This document shows positions 26,054 to 37,400 of a DNA stretch of 64,000 nt, piece after piece. The DNA lies in NCBI GenBank assembly GCA_027886175.1, contig JAJNNQ010000006.1, positions 11,553,501-11,617,500 of the forward strand, read 5' to 3'. Each line of letters begins with the position of its first letter. The first letter of the stretch is position 1. This stretch comes from Phylloscopus collybita (Eukaryota > Chordata > Aves > Passeriformes > Phylloscopidae). The translations under genes were made by a program, and so were the position numbers. The notes below the pieces were generated by a model. The model had not been told where the DNA came from. It was given only the letters and a program-made list of their open reading frames with translations, and searched no databases.

Positions 26054-26103
26054 TTTTACCCTTTTTTTCTTTTTTCTTTCTTTTTTTTTTTTTTTTTTTT
26101 TTT
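26054..26103. repeat. T-rich low-complexity tract ending in T23
   Basis: T runs broken by single C residues end in 23 uninterrupted Ts at 26081-26103. The lysine-rich end of the minus-strand frame at 26040-26285 comes from this tract. Confidence 0.93.
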
Positions 26104-28039
26104 GCATGAACAACAACAGTCAAGAATTTAGTACAAATTGCAGTTGATTGCAGCAGATTTTTACAGTATTTATTTTTTAATTGCTTTGAACACCAGAGAT
26201 TTATAAGTGATATCTCCATCGGGTCAGGGGCTCTTCCAATGTAGTGCAGTAAATTTTTATTCAGTAAGCTAACCTTCACTGGCATTATTTATTATCCCAG
26301 TTCCTTTGACTCGGGATAATTTTACGATGTGGTTAAGCATCGCTGAAACAGCAGAGCACTTCAGCCAAAGAAAGTGCATTACCTAGCCACTGGTGTGTGA
26401 TGGGAAGCTCAGCTGACTGTGTCTGCAGCATACAACATACTGCACACTGCAGATGCTTGCCCAGGTTTTAGGCAGTGCAGCCACACTGACATTCTTCTGC
26501 TGCTCTCTGGAGCTCAGGGCAAGCATGGGGTATGGCTTTGCTGTCTTGTATCATGAAGACAGGCCCCAGAGGCAAAGGGATTAGCAAACGACATCTGTGC
26601 ATAAGAGTGTGAGAAATACCACAGAGGCAGAGGAGGTACAGAAAAACCAGAAAAGCTGCCAGAAGCAGCACTGGGAAATGGCTGGCAAAAGAGGCTCAGG
26701 ACACCGTGCAGACCTGCTGCCCTTATCTGAATCCTCCTGAGTGTAGGAAACAGCAGCTTGAGCATTTGCCACAAAGAGGAGTGAAATAGGAATGTGCAAA
26801 AAAGGTGGTTGTGTCCATCACTAATTCCTCATGAAGTGCAAAGAAGTGGCAAAATTTCTACATCTGTTTCATTGACGGGATCGACATTTTGCAGTGGAAT
26901 TGCAAGCATGACACAAAGAGAAACCATTCTCTTTGTTCAGTTTAAGTTGTATTTTTGAGAATTCTGTCAAAGAAAATGTCACCAATTATTTCCTATTTAA
27001 CTACTGACATTACTTAAAACTTTTAGCTAATCACCACAATGGAGTTACCCCTTTCAGTTATTCATTTTGACACCTGTTTTAGAGGGTATTAATGCAAGGG
27101 AGAGTAGTAGAATAAAACATGCATGCCAAGCTGATTAGATCAGTGCTTAGCTCCGTGCACTGCACTGTGGTTGTTCTGGTAATTAATCTAACCATAAACC
27201 AAATCCTCATGCATGTGTTCCTCCTTCAGGCCTGTGTGCAGTCTGTGATGCCCGTTTTGTCTTTGGACAGTGGTCTGGTCATGTTACAGGTAAGTCTTAG
27301 GGAGTTGGATAAGCTTCACCTGGAAGCCCAAGTATCCAGTGTAGCTCAGTTTGGGTTTGCTGGAGTTACAAGGGGTGCAGAACCTCTTCAGTCTTCCACA
27401 ATGACACATTGGATTCCTCTCCTTAGGTGTGATGGAGTGGTCAGAGAGAGCAAGGGATCTCCACTGCCTTGTCTGCTTGTGCAAAGTTCATCTCTCTCTC
27501 TGCGGAGCACGCTCACCTCTGCACAACACGCTCCTGGTCAGCATCCACTGGCAGTTCAAAGAGTGCAGGACAGAGACTCTGCATATAGGGGCTAAAACCC
27601 ATTGATTATTAGTGGATGTCTCTCCTCCACATGAGCTGTTACACTCTCCAAAGGACCAGTGTGTGTTCCAGGAAATGCTTTTGGAAAGATATCTAATAGT
27701 GCCTATGACTAAGCAGCACCGTAAGACCAACGGCTAGATCTATTAAAAAGGAAATATTTTCTTTGGAAAGCCAGTCTTTGTCATAAGAAACAGAAGCAGA
27801 GAGGGATTCAAAGGCAGTGGCATTATGGGAACTCCAAATCTTTCTCCTTTATTATTGAATTAAGTCATGCCCTTCATTTACTTTCCTCCAGACTTGCTGA
27901 TTCGGTGGAAGGAAACCACACTCTTGTCTGCAGCCTCCAGGCCTTGGGCTGCTCATTCCTTCCACTGGCCTTGCAGTGAGAGATTTGCCTCTTCTCCCAT
28001 GGGAGTCAGGTGGTATTTGTCTCACTGACCATTAATCAC

Positions 28040-28190
28040 CTAAAAATTAAAGACCAAATCTAAATAATTTATCTTGGCTCTCTGCAGTCAGTGGAAAGAA
28101 TTAGATGCCTACAAAGGGCAGCTCATCTACCTATCTTAAACAATTATAGTGGAATAAGATGAATTGCTACTTCCCATTGACTTCCCCAGA
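28040..28190. repeat. Degenerate relative of the CAATGGGA / CCTAAAT repeat
   Basis: 'ctgcagtcagtggaaagaat' runs into 'tagatgcctacaaaggg', and about 60 bp later 'ttcccattgacttcccc' appears. The pairing of an 'agtcaatggga..ttaggcacctaaa'-like string with an opposing 'cccattgacttc' string is what the old amniote repeat looks like when both halves survive. The match is weak and the limits are approximate. Confidence 0.35.
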
Positions 28191-30814
28191 GAGAATCAAG
28201 GTGACAAGTTTAGATAAGAGAATTCATTTTTAGATGGCAAAAATAAGGAGAGGAATCTCACCCCACCAGAGTCATGGCCTCCAGCAACCATATATTTTTC
28301 TTAAAAAATGCACTTTCTGTTGTCAGTGACATTATTTCTTTCTTTTCCTGGTGTAAGTAAGATGAAGTCAGTCACTGATACCCCAGCCAAGCTATGCAGG
28401 ATGAACATACAGCGGGCTTTCATGGCTGGACGGAACATGTTCTTCATATTAATATATTTTTTTAAATTATGACTTTCCTGTAGCAATTTCCAAATATAAG
28501 CTTTGGAAATCTAGTTTATTTTTGTTGCTGTTCAGTTTTTCTCTCACAGATCTCATATAGAACAAAAGAGCATGTGCAAGCATACACTAATAAAAATGTA
28601 TACATAAAAACAATAAAAGACACGTGCCTTCTGCAAATGCTTTGTTGCGTTTGCAGTAGAAGTGGCTGCTGCCCCATTTCACGCAAGCAGTAATATGAGC
28701 TGAAACTATAAAAGTTAATGATTGTTTCTTTGCCACCAAAAAAAAAGATCAGTTAGCAAAAGCTGATTTTCTTCTAAATGAACTTTATTAAATATAGTAA
28801 CATGCACACTATTTGAGTAGGGGTGTTGCTGGAATAATGATTAAGAGTGGAAGAGAAAAGGTACTGGTGGATAAGGAATGTTTTGCTTTAGGATGGTTAG
28901 AAATATAGCCAGAAAGAGGAAAAGCTATTCCACACGAAATACTGGCTCAGTTTTCTGATGTTAAAATTGCCAGTAATTCCCCGTTTCAAGATCTGTAATG
29001 TCAAAAGGACAGAGTTTCCTAGAAGTGAATGTCTAACAGCACAGATATTATGTATTGCTTTGCTCTTTTTGATGCTTGCCAGATTTTCAACAATACTTGA
29101 AAGGCCAAGCAGGATTTTTAGATTAGCAGGGCCAAGATAAGGCTTGGAAATTCCATCATTTTCTTGACTTTTTTTTAACCACTGGCTAAGTGGATAAGTT
29201 GACTTGAGGGTACTTCCCTTGCATGAGGTTTTTGATGTGGCAACCACAAAGGATTGAGATTTGAGAAGTTTTCAGGAACACAACAGTAAAAGATAGATTG
29301 GAGAGAAATCCCCACTCCCATTTCCCTGGGCATCATATGATGTATTATTAAATGACTACTGCTTTCTAAACAGGATTATACTTAATTGTAATTAATCAGT
29401 TTCCACCACATTTGTGTCAGAATACTGTCAAGCCTGCAAAACTTTATTTTGTGAATGCATATTCAGGGCCATTTCATGTCTTCATTATTGATTGAGGGAC
29501 CATTAAGAGCCAATCTTTACATATTTTGACACAGTAATTGTTTGTGATGTAATTCTATGCTCAGGAATTTTTACATGAAGGCAGGTATTGTCCAGGAACT
29601 CCTCATAATATATATTTTTATGATCTATTTTGAAAGCTCACATAAGACTATTCTCACTTGTGCAAATGCACATTGCACAAGTTATACTTCTGATGAAGGA
29701 AGGAAGACAAAAAAAGGAGACACATTTTCCATAAGAGGCTGGAGATCGTTGACTCATCTTGGAATATTCTACAGATGAATTGAAATTCCTTTGCTTTAAA
29801 ATATATATAACAACATCTCTTTCCAGTTATATAGCTACACACAAAATAGATTGGGTTTCTTCTCTTACAGCTGCTGAGTTTTGTACAGCACAGCATAGCA
29901 GCAATCCACACATTAGTAATAAACAGAATTTAATCTACATGCTATAGGAATTCTGGGAGAGATCCTATATTTAGGCTGTACTCCACTTTCCATTACAAAA
30001 GATTATTGTGACCTTTTTTATGAGAAGCTATAATGCCTCCTTTGTATATAGTAGACTTTGACTTTTGGCAAGGGAAACAAATGCCTTTTCTGGAGAACTG
30101 GCTGGCTTTTACACTACTAACATTTCCCACTTTCCTCCTGATTGAGCTCCTCAGGAATATGTTGGCTGCACAGCAAAGCAGCAACAAGCTACACAGCCCC
30201 ATCTAAAGCTGGGCTGGTGCCACCAGTTGTGCAGCAGCAGTCTGGGCTGCACCAGGAATGCCTGAGGACTGCTGGTGGGAGGGGACTCAGGCTGCAGCCC
30301 TACTCATTACCCAACACGTGCTCACCCTTTGGCCTGCCCAGCCTCTGACCAGTGATGCCACATGGGCAGCTCTGGAACAGAAGAAGGGATATGGCTGGCA
30401 GTGCAGATTATTGATTTTCAAAAAATTTTCAACTGGTTTAGAACATTTTGTGATGGCCAACAGCAGGGATTGAAACCTTACCCAATAAAAATTTGGGAGT
30501 CATGTTCTCAGCTTTGTAAAACCACAGCCACTCATATGAAGCCAAAAATGACCCAAATTATTTAAAGATATTCAGCCAGATTTTGACACGTGACTGAGCA
30601 AATCACTAACTCTGAAAAGAGTATTTTTTAAGACTATTGACACAGTAATCTGCAGCTAGTTCACTGGAACATAATGAAGCAATGAAGCTAAATTATTGTG
30701 GGTGTGTGTAGTTACATATCTGAGTCCTCTGCGAGTGACATTTATGATAACAGTACAATGCATTCAGACACAGCTTCCCAGCCCACAATCTCACTGTCCT
30801 TTAGGAGTCTGCAT

Positions 30815-30935
30815 TGATGGAACCCCACAACAGCCTTGGGAGGGAGGCCAGTTTTGTTATCCTAAATTACAGGAAAGGAAAGAGAAGCACCAACAGTTCA
30901 AGTGACTTGTGCATGGTCCAAGCCAGGAACAGGAG
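30815..30935 (-). mobile_element. Ancient MIR-like SINE fragment
   Basis: The + strand carries 'gttttgttatcctaaattac', 'aggaaaggaaagagaagcac' and 'gttcaagtgacttgtgcatg', then 'gtccaagccaggaacaggag'. This parallels the well-known MIR/CORE pattern 'ttatccc.attttacag..gaaa..gaggcac..gttaagtgacttgc.caaggtc', which is the reverse complement of MIR consensus, so the fragment is on the minus strand. It is heavily diverged, as expected for an element active before birds arose. An L2 3' end, which resembles MIR here, cannot be excluded. Confidence 0.6.
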
Positions 30936-31115
30936 CCAGGAAGCAAAGGTACTTTGATTTAGGTCGGGTGTGCCTCCAAGTGATTACAATTCATGTTGCT
31001 CCTGCCTACGCCTGGGGTGCTTGGCTCCATGTTTTCTGATCCCGACTGGGGCTAAACCGCAAGACCATTCTTCGACATTTTAATGATAAAGAACAACAAG
31101 AGGAAAGACTTTCTG

Positions 31116-31180
31116 GTGGTTAGGGTGCTAGCCAAAGCCTTTGCAAGACCTAGGTCTGACAACATTCTTCCATGCAGCTC
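31116..31180 (+). mobile_element. Possible tRNA-derived SINE head (degenerate)
   Basis: 'tggtggttagggtgctagcc' resembles a tRNA-type A box region. About 30 bp later, 'caagacctaggtctgacaac' sits where a B box would be, but it is badly decayed compared with the GGTTCRANTCC form. Old tRNA-derived SINEs of amniotes have this arrangement. The CR1-type tail 12 bp downstream suggests a tRNA-head plus LINE-tail SINE. The assignment rests on visual similarity only. Confidence 0.4.
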
Positions 31181-31191
31181 CTGGCAGAAGT

Positions 31192-31245
31192 CCTCAAGAC
31201 CTCGATGATCTTAGAGGTCTTTTCCAACCTTAACGATTCTGTGTA
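31192..31245 (+). mobile_element. Short CR1-type 3' tail
   Basis: The stretch 'cctcaagacctcgatgatct' followed by 'tagaggtcttttccaacctt' and 'aacgattctgtg' matches the very end of avian CR1 (a 'gatgatct..gaggtc..ttccaacc..attctgtg' tail). Only about 54 bp are present. A tRNA-like segment lies just upstream at about 31116-31180. The tail may therefore belong either to a very short CR1 copy or to a SINE that borrowed a CR1 tail. Confidence 0.8.
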
Positions 31246-32433
31246 GGTGCCTCAGCTGGGACTTAGGGCAGGCATGCACTGGGTCCCAGGTGCCTGCCTA
31301 GGCAGTCCTTTAAATGCTGCTACAACAGCCTCCTGGGTGAATGCCTAAAGCTGTTGGTTTCCAGTCAGTCCCAGAGTTTCTCAAGAGAGGGTCTGTTTGC
31401 CCCTCCACTTCTGGTGCTGTGGCTCCTATGTCACTCGTGTGTGTCGGTGCATGGAATATATGTTCAGTATGGGCACTATGTAATTCCAGGCGTAGCACGG
31501 TTTGAATGTCAGACGGCAAGTTGCTCGAGTGCAGAGATATATACGGGGAGGCAAAAGGGAGGAGACATTCCTTTTGCTTATTAGTTTCTTGGTTGCTGAA
31601 GAAAGTGCTCTTTGCTAATTAATAGCACAGTTCTGTGCCATATTTCACAACTTCCCTGTATTTATTTTCATGATGACTTCCTTGAATCACATCCTAGGTT
31701 TCAGTACACATTAACTTCCTAGTGAGCATCTTTCCTATACTAACCCTCAGTAAAGCAGATGACTGGGAAAAAAAACTCCACAAAACAACCCATTAAAATT
31801 ACTGTCAAATCCATATGGAATAGATTAGGTACTAAACCCAATTACAGTGAAGTTTCAAGTACAGGCATGATGGAAAAGCTAACAAGAAGATAGGAGATTC
31901 ATTCTGATGAGATTTGATATCCATCTGAATGGCAGCTTGGCTTTCAACCACAGTTTGGTTTTGGAATCCATCAAAATTCTTGTAAATTTCAGTAAGACTG
32001 TGTTTGAGTCTTTGCATTTGACCTACCCTGAGCAGTGACACAATTGTATGCTTCAGGGCACATTTCAATTTAAAATAGAGTGGAGTATTTGTGACATACA
32101 AAGAGAAAATGATAGTATCTAAGGGTACTGAAATTTGTCATTGTCTTTACAGTTACATAAATTTAGATAAAAAAATGTTCATATATGTAAATGCTAAGAA
32201 ACGGATTATCATGTAGGAAGGAGCCACTGTGAAAATGTAGGTTATGCTATTTGTAGCACCTTGACTTTTTTCAGTGCAAAGAAGAACAACTGATTTACTT
32301 TCCCCTGCAATAAATAAAATAACATTGCTTCTGCTTTGGTTTGAGATTTTGCATGTTTGAAAATTTGGTGTGAATTTTTTATGCTTCATAATCACATTTG
32401 AACATACTAAAATTTCTGTGACATAAAAATTAC

Positions 32434-32590
32434 TTCCATCCCTGGAAGTGTTCAAGGCCAAGTTGGATGGGGCCCAGAGCAACCTGCTCTAGTAGGTGGC
32501 ATGCCTTGCCAATGGTGGGAGGGGTTGGAGCTCAATGATTTTAAAAGTCATGTCCAATCCAAAGCATTCTATGATTCTGTGACTCCATGA
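32434..32590 (+). mobile_element. CR1 LINE, truncated 3' end
   Basis: The + strand reads 'ccatccctggaagtgttcaa', 'ggccaagttggatggggccc', 'agagcaacctgctctagtag', 'ggtgggaggggttggagctc' and 'tgtccaatccaaagcattct', and ends in 'atgattctgtgactccatga'. This is the typical last part of an avian CR1 3' end, including the short ATTCTRTG-type terminal repeat. Only about 155 bp remain, with a few changes from the usual form, so it is a dead, 5'-truncated insertion. It contains no reverse transcriptase. The minus-strand open frame at 32153-32482 overlaps its start and is a chance frame. Confidence 0.93.
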
Positions 32591-32820
32591 TCACTGACAG
32601 ATGCTTCCTTGTCTATATCACACAGAAACAGTAAAGATCCTCTGGCTCTGTGTGGGGTGAAATGACTGATGCAGTCCATCTAGGTAGTGCAAAATGTCTC
32701 TGGAATACACAGCCTTACCATAAATGCCTGCAGTTACCATAAAAATCTGCAGCTGTTATGCCAGATTTAAGGATATATGTAGGACATAAACGCACCAGAA
32801 CAGAACACCAGTTCTTTCAA

Positions 32821-32842
32821 AATAGGTACTGAATAGGTACTG
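32821..32842. repeat. Perfect tandem duplication of an 11-bp unit
   Basis: 'aataggtactg' occurs twice in a row. Confidence 0.9.
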
Positions 32843-33250
32843 AAGTCAGGCTAGTAGTTTCTGGATGCACTTTGCTGCAGGATGAATATAAATAGAGTAG
32901 TGCTCAAAACATCTATGCAATGAAATTCTTTAGAAAGGATGAACGGCATATATAAGGTTCTATAAGACACTGAAATATGCCTATTTCAGCAGGCATATAC
33001 ATAACAGGTGCCAGGGCTTTTTTATTTAAAGACTTCAAAACATTTTATATAACATGTTTACATTGTCATTCCAGCGAAGTAATCATGGGAAAAGAACATC
33101 ATGAGCTTTATACATAAGTCATATTTCAAATGAACTTATTTGATAAACCAGACGTGCATGTAAGTTTGACAGAGTCACAATTGTTTGCACTTTCCTCCTG
33201 GACCTATGAGTGAGTATTTTGCTATGCCTCCTTTTATTCCTTTGTGCTAA

Positions 33251-33277
33251 TTATTACATTGTGTTGCAATGTAATAA
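33251..33277. repeat. Perfect inverted repeat, 11-bp arms, 5-nt loop
   Basis: TTATTACATTG, loop TGTTG, then CAATGTAATAA. The minus-strand frame at 33247-33525 ends in it. No element edge is visible here. Confidence 0.92.
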
Positions 33278-34385
33278 ACTGAAGGGAAGGCCACGCTGAT
33301 ACCAAGACCTTTACCAAGGAAGTGTAGTGCTAGGGAAAAGCAGTTCTTAAGGGAACCTCCAGCTGTTCTCAGAATGGGTGCTAAAGGTGCACATCCTTTG
33401 TGGATACTGCTAGTAGTGCTCCCAGCATTTTCCTTGCATGCCACATCATGACTAAAGAACACCAGTTTTACTTCCATGCCTGATTGAAGCCAAGTATTCC
33501 ATACACTTAGGCTGCAAGAGAACAATTAAGATGGCCTGTGGCAATTTGCTTTTTTTCTCGAAGACTTTCATGCAACCCAAGGCACATCAGTACCACAAAT
33601 TAATTCCATAAGAATTCTTAAAAATTCAGTGGACAATTTCTGTAGACTGTGATACTGAGGTGTTCTTTGATGCCAAAAGATCAGTTCACAAGAGTAAGGG
33701 GAAGAAAATTAAAACCTCCTATTCCTTTAATAACTGGAGTTGAGCTGTCAAAAAACAAGGTCCACATGTGTAAACCTCTATAATAGTAGCTCAGTGAGTA
33801 TTTAAATGAGAATAAAAACCAATTAAAATTAAACTACACCTTGCATCTGGAAAAGGCTGAAAAACTACGTTCCAGAGTCCTCTAAATGATATCCTGACTG
33901 AGAGCATTATTTATAGCATGGTAATGAGGTAGACAGAAAGGAAGAAAAACCTAAAATGAAAATCAGCTATAATAACTCATTGAATTCTTAATGCCTTCTG
34001 CTTGTCCTTTGGCTGGGGAATCTCCTTTCTGAAAGCTGCTGCATCAGGTCCTACACATGTCCAGCTATTTTTAGGTTTGCAACAGGCTGTTTACAGGGGA
34101 TTTGAAGTCTGGCAATCTAGATACTCTAGACACAGTTGGAATGCTTGCGCCTCTCCACAGGTTACATTTGGAATTAAAAACTGCGATGTGGCTCTGTCAT
34201 TCAAACCTTATAGTGTCTGGCATTGGGTATCAAAAAAATCGTGATGAAATAGAGCACTGTGGTTTTAATTTAAACTACTTACTGCCAAAAATATTCATGG
34301 ACAACTTGTTGGCCAGTGGGCAAGGAAAAAGTTTTTGGTGAGCTTCCATTTAAAGACTACAGTTTTGGTTCAGTCAGGAATCACG

Positions 34386-34433
34386 GTTTGTTTTTTGTTT
34401 GTTTGTTTGGTTTGTTTTTTGTTGTTGTTGTTG
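34386..34433. repeat. (GTTT)n / (GTT)n microsatellite
   Basis: 'gtttgtttgtttgg' is followed by 'gttgttgttgttg'. The Leu/Phe-rich + strand frame at 34335-34634 covers it and is not a convincing gene. Confidence 0.85.
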
Positions 34434-37400
34434 CCTTTTTTTAATTTGGCAGCATGTCTTCCTTTTAAAATAGTATTTCAGATATTCATATTCAGTATTT
34501 ACCAGGCACTTCTTGAAAATTGGTATTCCATCCCTCCTCAAGCATGGATTTCAGCAAATTTCTCATTCTCCATTACATGTAATATTATACCTGTCCACAT
34601 GATCAGTGTATATGAATTGACAAGATCAGCATAACAAGACATTTTAAGTTCTCAGATACTCTTCACCATTATATTTCTACAAGCTTTTCAAATAAAACTT
34701 CTCCACTATTTTGAAATACCTTTAAAATTTAATTATAAATTATTTGTAACAATTAATTCATACAACTTCTGATTGTTCAAAGCATTTTATTACTGGGTTT
34801 TCTTTTTTAAAAAAATGACAGGCATTGTATGATTCTATGATTTATTGTAAATTTTTACAAGTCATCAAAATAAATTATTTTTTGACTTTTTTTATTTTTC
34901 AACATTTTCATATTATGTGAGTGGAATTTTTAGCACGTCTTGTCAGTTCCAATTTGAATTTACTTTTGTCATGTAGTTGATATATGCCTTTAGCATTTGT
35001 AGGTGCAATTTACTTCAGTAGTTATAGGAGTAAAGGCTACATTACAGTGAAAGAATTTGGTGTTAGTTGTTCCTATTGGATTTTGACCCAGAAACACGAA
35101 GCCGATGAGATATTATTACCTGTCAAATACTCTACCTTGAATTCTGTCATCACTGTTTGATATAAATTGTAAGCTGGAAACAAATGGAAGGTTAATGTTG
35201 ATTTTAGAGAGACCTGAGAAACTTGTTCGTGTACTTGGTTCCAAAATGCCAAAATTTAAAGCCTGAAACCTTAAAGAGAGGTCAATAGGAATTTAGCATC
35301 TGAATGTCTTTGAGGATCTGGGCTTTGGTGCTGTAAAAGTGGAGCTTTTTATTCCAAAGGTAGGCCTGAGGCCACTGTACTGATTTACAGATAGCCCCTT
35401 AACAGCTCTGATCTTAAAGCCAATTATGCCCTGTGAATGTCAGAATACAGCTTTAGGGTCCAGCAGCACTTAGCACTGCTTGGAAATGTTGGTATTTTTA
35501 CTCTGTTTCTAAAACACCACCTCTGTCAGGGGCAGTAGGTAGGAAGAGAGCACATGTACTTTGCTTTGTTTTCCCTCCAACTTGAACTCTGTGTTGTGAA
35601 ACACAATCAGTCTGGTCATGGTCTACACAGCTGAGCTTTCCTTAGAGGCAGGGACATTCCTCTGAAGGCAACAAGCATGTAAGATGATGTAAGGGGGTTT
35701 CTGACCCCAGTGGGTAATACTGGCAGACAAAATGAGGCCAGAGAAGTGCACTTACCTTTTCTGACTTTCCAGAAAGCCAAGAGGAAAACTCTATTGGAAC
35801 AAAGTCTGTAGTTGAAGGACACAAATAGTTTGAACGTGCAAGCACTAGTACAATATTGCTTAGATACTCTTCTGCTGAGTATGAAGGACCTCTGTGTCTA
35901 CAGTGAATAAGGTAAAAAAACCCCCATCTTCTGGTAAGTGAGCTACTCCATCCCCGCCATACACCTCTGACAGGGAGCTTGTTGCTTTGTGTAGCCTCAT
36001 GCAATAACTTCAGCTTCTGCAGCTGTCCCTCTGTCATCCTCAATCTGTGCCTCCTTCTCCAGGTAGTGATGGCACGTAGCTCATGCATGAGCTAACTACC
36101 CAAGTATTTTGTCAACTTTTTGATCAGCCTTTGCACCTTGCCCAAAGTTCTCTGTTGTCACAGAGAACATTTCTAGCTTTGCCTGAACTAATGAGCAGCT
36201 CTGGTATGTTTACCTGAGCTTTATCCCCTGAGACTTATCCTCTGTGTGTCCCTTCCTTGTTTTATTAATTCCATTTTTAGTGCACAGGGTCCCTGGCAGG
36301 CAGGCAGCTCAGATAGGCTCAGATAGACAGATGAGCTCCTTGTCCCCAACAGCCTTCTCTGTTCCCAGATGCTGGGACTATGGCTGCTGTAAGTGCTGTA
36401 AGCACCTGCTCTGAAAGGTCACTCTGAAAAGTCCAAATTATTTTCTGGTTTGTGCTTTCAAAGGTGGACATCAGGTTGGGGAGGACAGTCTCAACAGTCT
36501 ACCTCATAGATAAAGCAAAGCAAAAGCCTAGCTTTAAGTGCCCTGAACTTATGGGGTGGTCAACCTCATTAGGCTAAAATTAGCCTATCTGTGCACAGCC
36601 TTTATATCCTTATGCAGCAGTCCCATCACTAGGTCCCACACAGTCCTCACAGCTTTACCTGAAAAAATCCCTGCTTCTCTTGACAGTCTCATGTATGTTA
36701 AGAAGGAGCAATCACAGCTTTGACATGAAAGCATATTCTTGTCAATTAATCCTTTTAACAATTTCAGATGAGAGAAGGTACTGTCTCACCATGACAGGTT
36801 CTGTGGGATCTTAAATGCCTACAGACTAGTGAGTGTAGGGATTCTTGAAATACCTGTGAGATTCTCCACACACTACTAGAAGTGTCAGTGCAAGCTCCAC
36901 AACACCTGTTTCAAATACTTCTGGGGAAAGGGTCTAGACTACTCCCATCAGAGAAAAGTGAGTTGTGTCCTACAGAGAGGGAGGCTAAAGCTGTCATACA
37001 TGTTGGCTGCCATGTTTTCATGTGACTAAATACCTAGAGAAGAAAAGAGGAGGAGGAGAACCCAAGGAAGAAAGAAGGGACTGAGGCAGTCTTGGTGATG
37101 CTTTCTTCCAGGCACAGTTATCCAACTGCTGCAGGTATACCCTCAAAAATCCTTGTGGATCATCAAGAAACTTGCTGTGACTCCTGCCTGTGGGCATAGA
37201 AATGCCAGGCTGCATAAAAAGGCAATGATACTTCCTTCCTGGGAGAGAGCAGCAGAAGGGACCAAGTTTATGTGTGAATCTGCTGGAAGGCTGTTATGTC
37301 CTCCTGAGGAATTAACAACACATGAGATCCATGGCATATTTGCTGCCTGTTTTCTGTGCTCCTCATTCTGCATTGCACTAGAGTTAGTGAATCTAACAGT

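Larger units (their letters stand above)
15993..30814. other. Non-coding, unique AT-rich sequence
   Basis: Contains only the small repeats listed separately. The two longest frames (20404-20880 plus and 27119-27595 plus, 158 codons each) have no domain, signal or family likeness. A GC-richer patch at about 30140-30370 (just inside the end) has several short overlapping frames and no CpG-island character by eye. About 21690-21780 and parts of 18.2-18.5 kb look like possible conserved non-coding DNA, judged by motifs only. Confidence 0.7.

Noticed and set aside
27119..27595. 158-codon + strand frame in slightly GC-richer sequence.
   Set aside because: No recognisable domain. Minus-strand frames are open over the same bases, and there is no supporting context.
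28897..29247. 116-codon minus frame with protein-like text.
   Set aside because: No family recognised, and a 60-codon frame is open on the opposite strand. It would need a translated search to revive.
34829..34843. 'gattctatgattta' as a CR1 terminus.
   Set aside because: Only about 14 bp match and no upstream CR1 sequence is visible.
35642..36088. 148-codon minus-strand frame with a basic, coiled-coil-like start (TTWRRRHRLRMTEGQLQKL).
   Set aside because: The rest of the frame has mixed, low-complexity-free text without motifs, and another frame overlaps it on the same strand. Without a homolog it cannot be supported.
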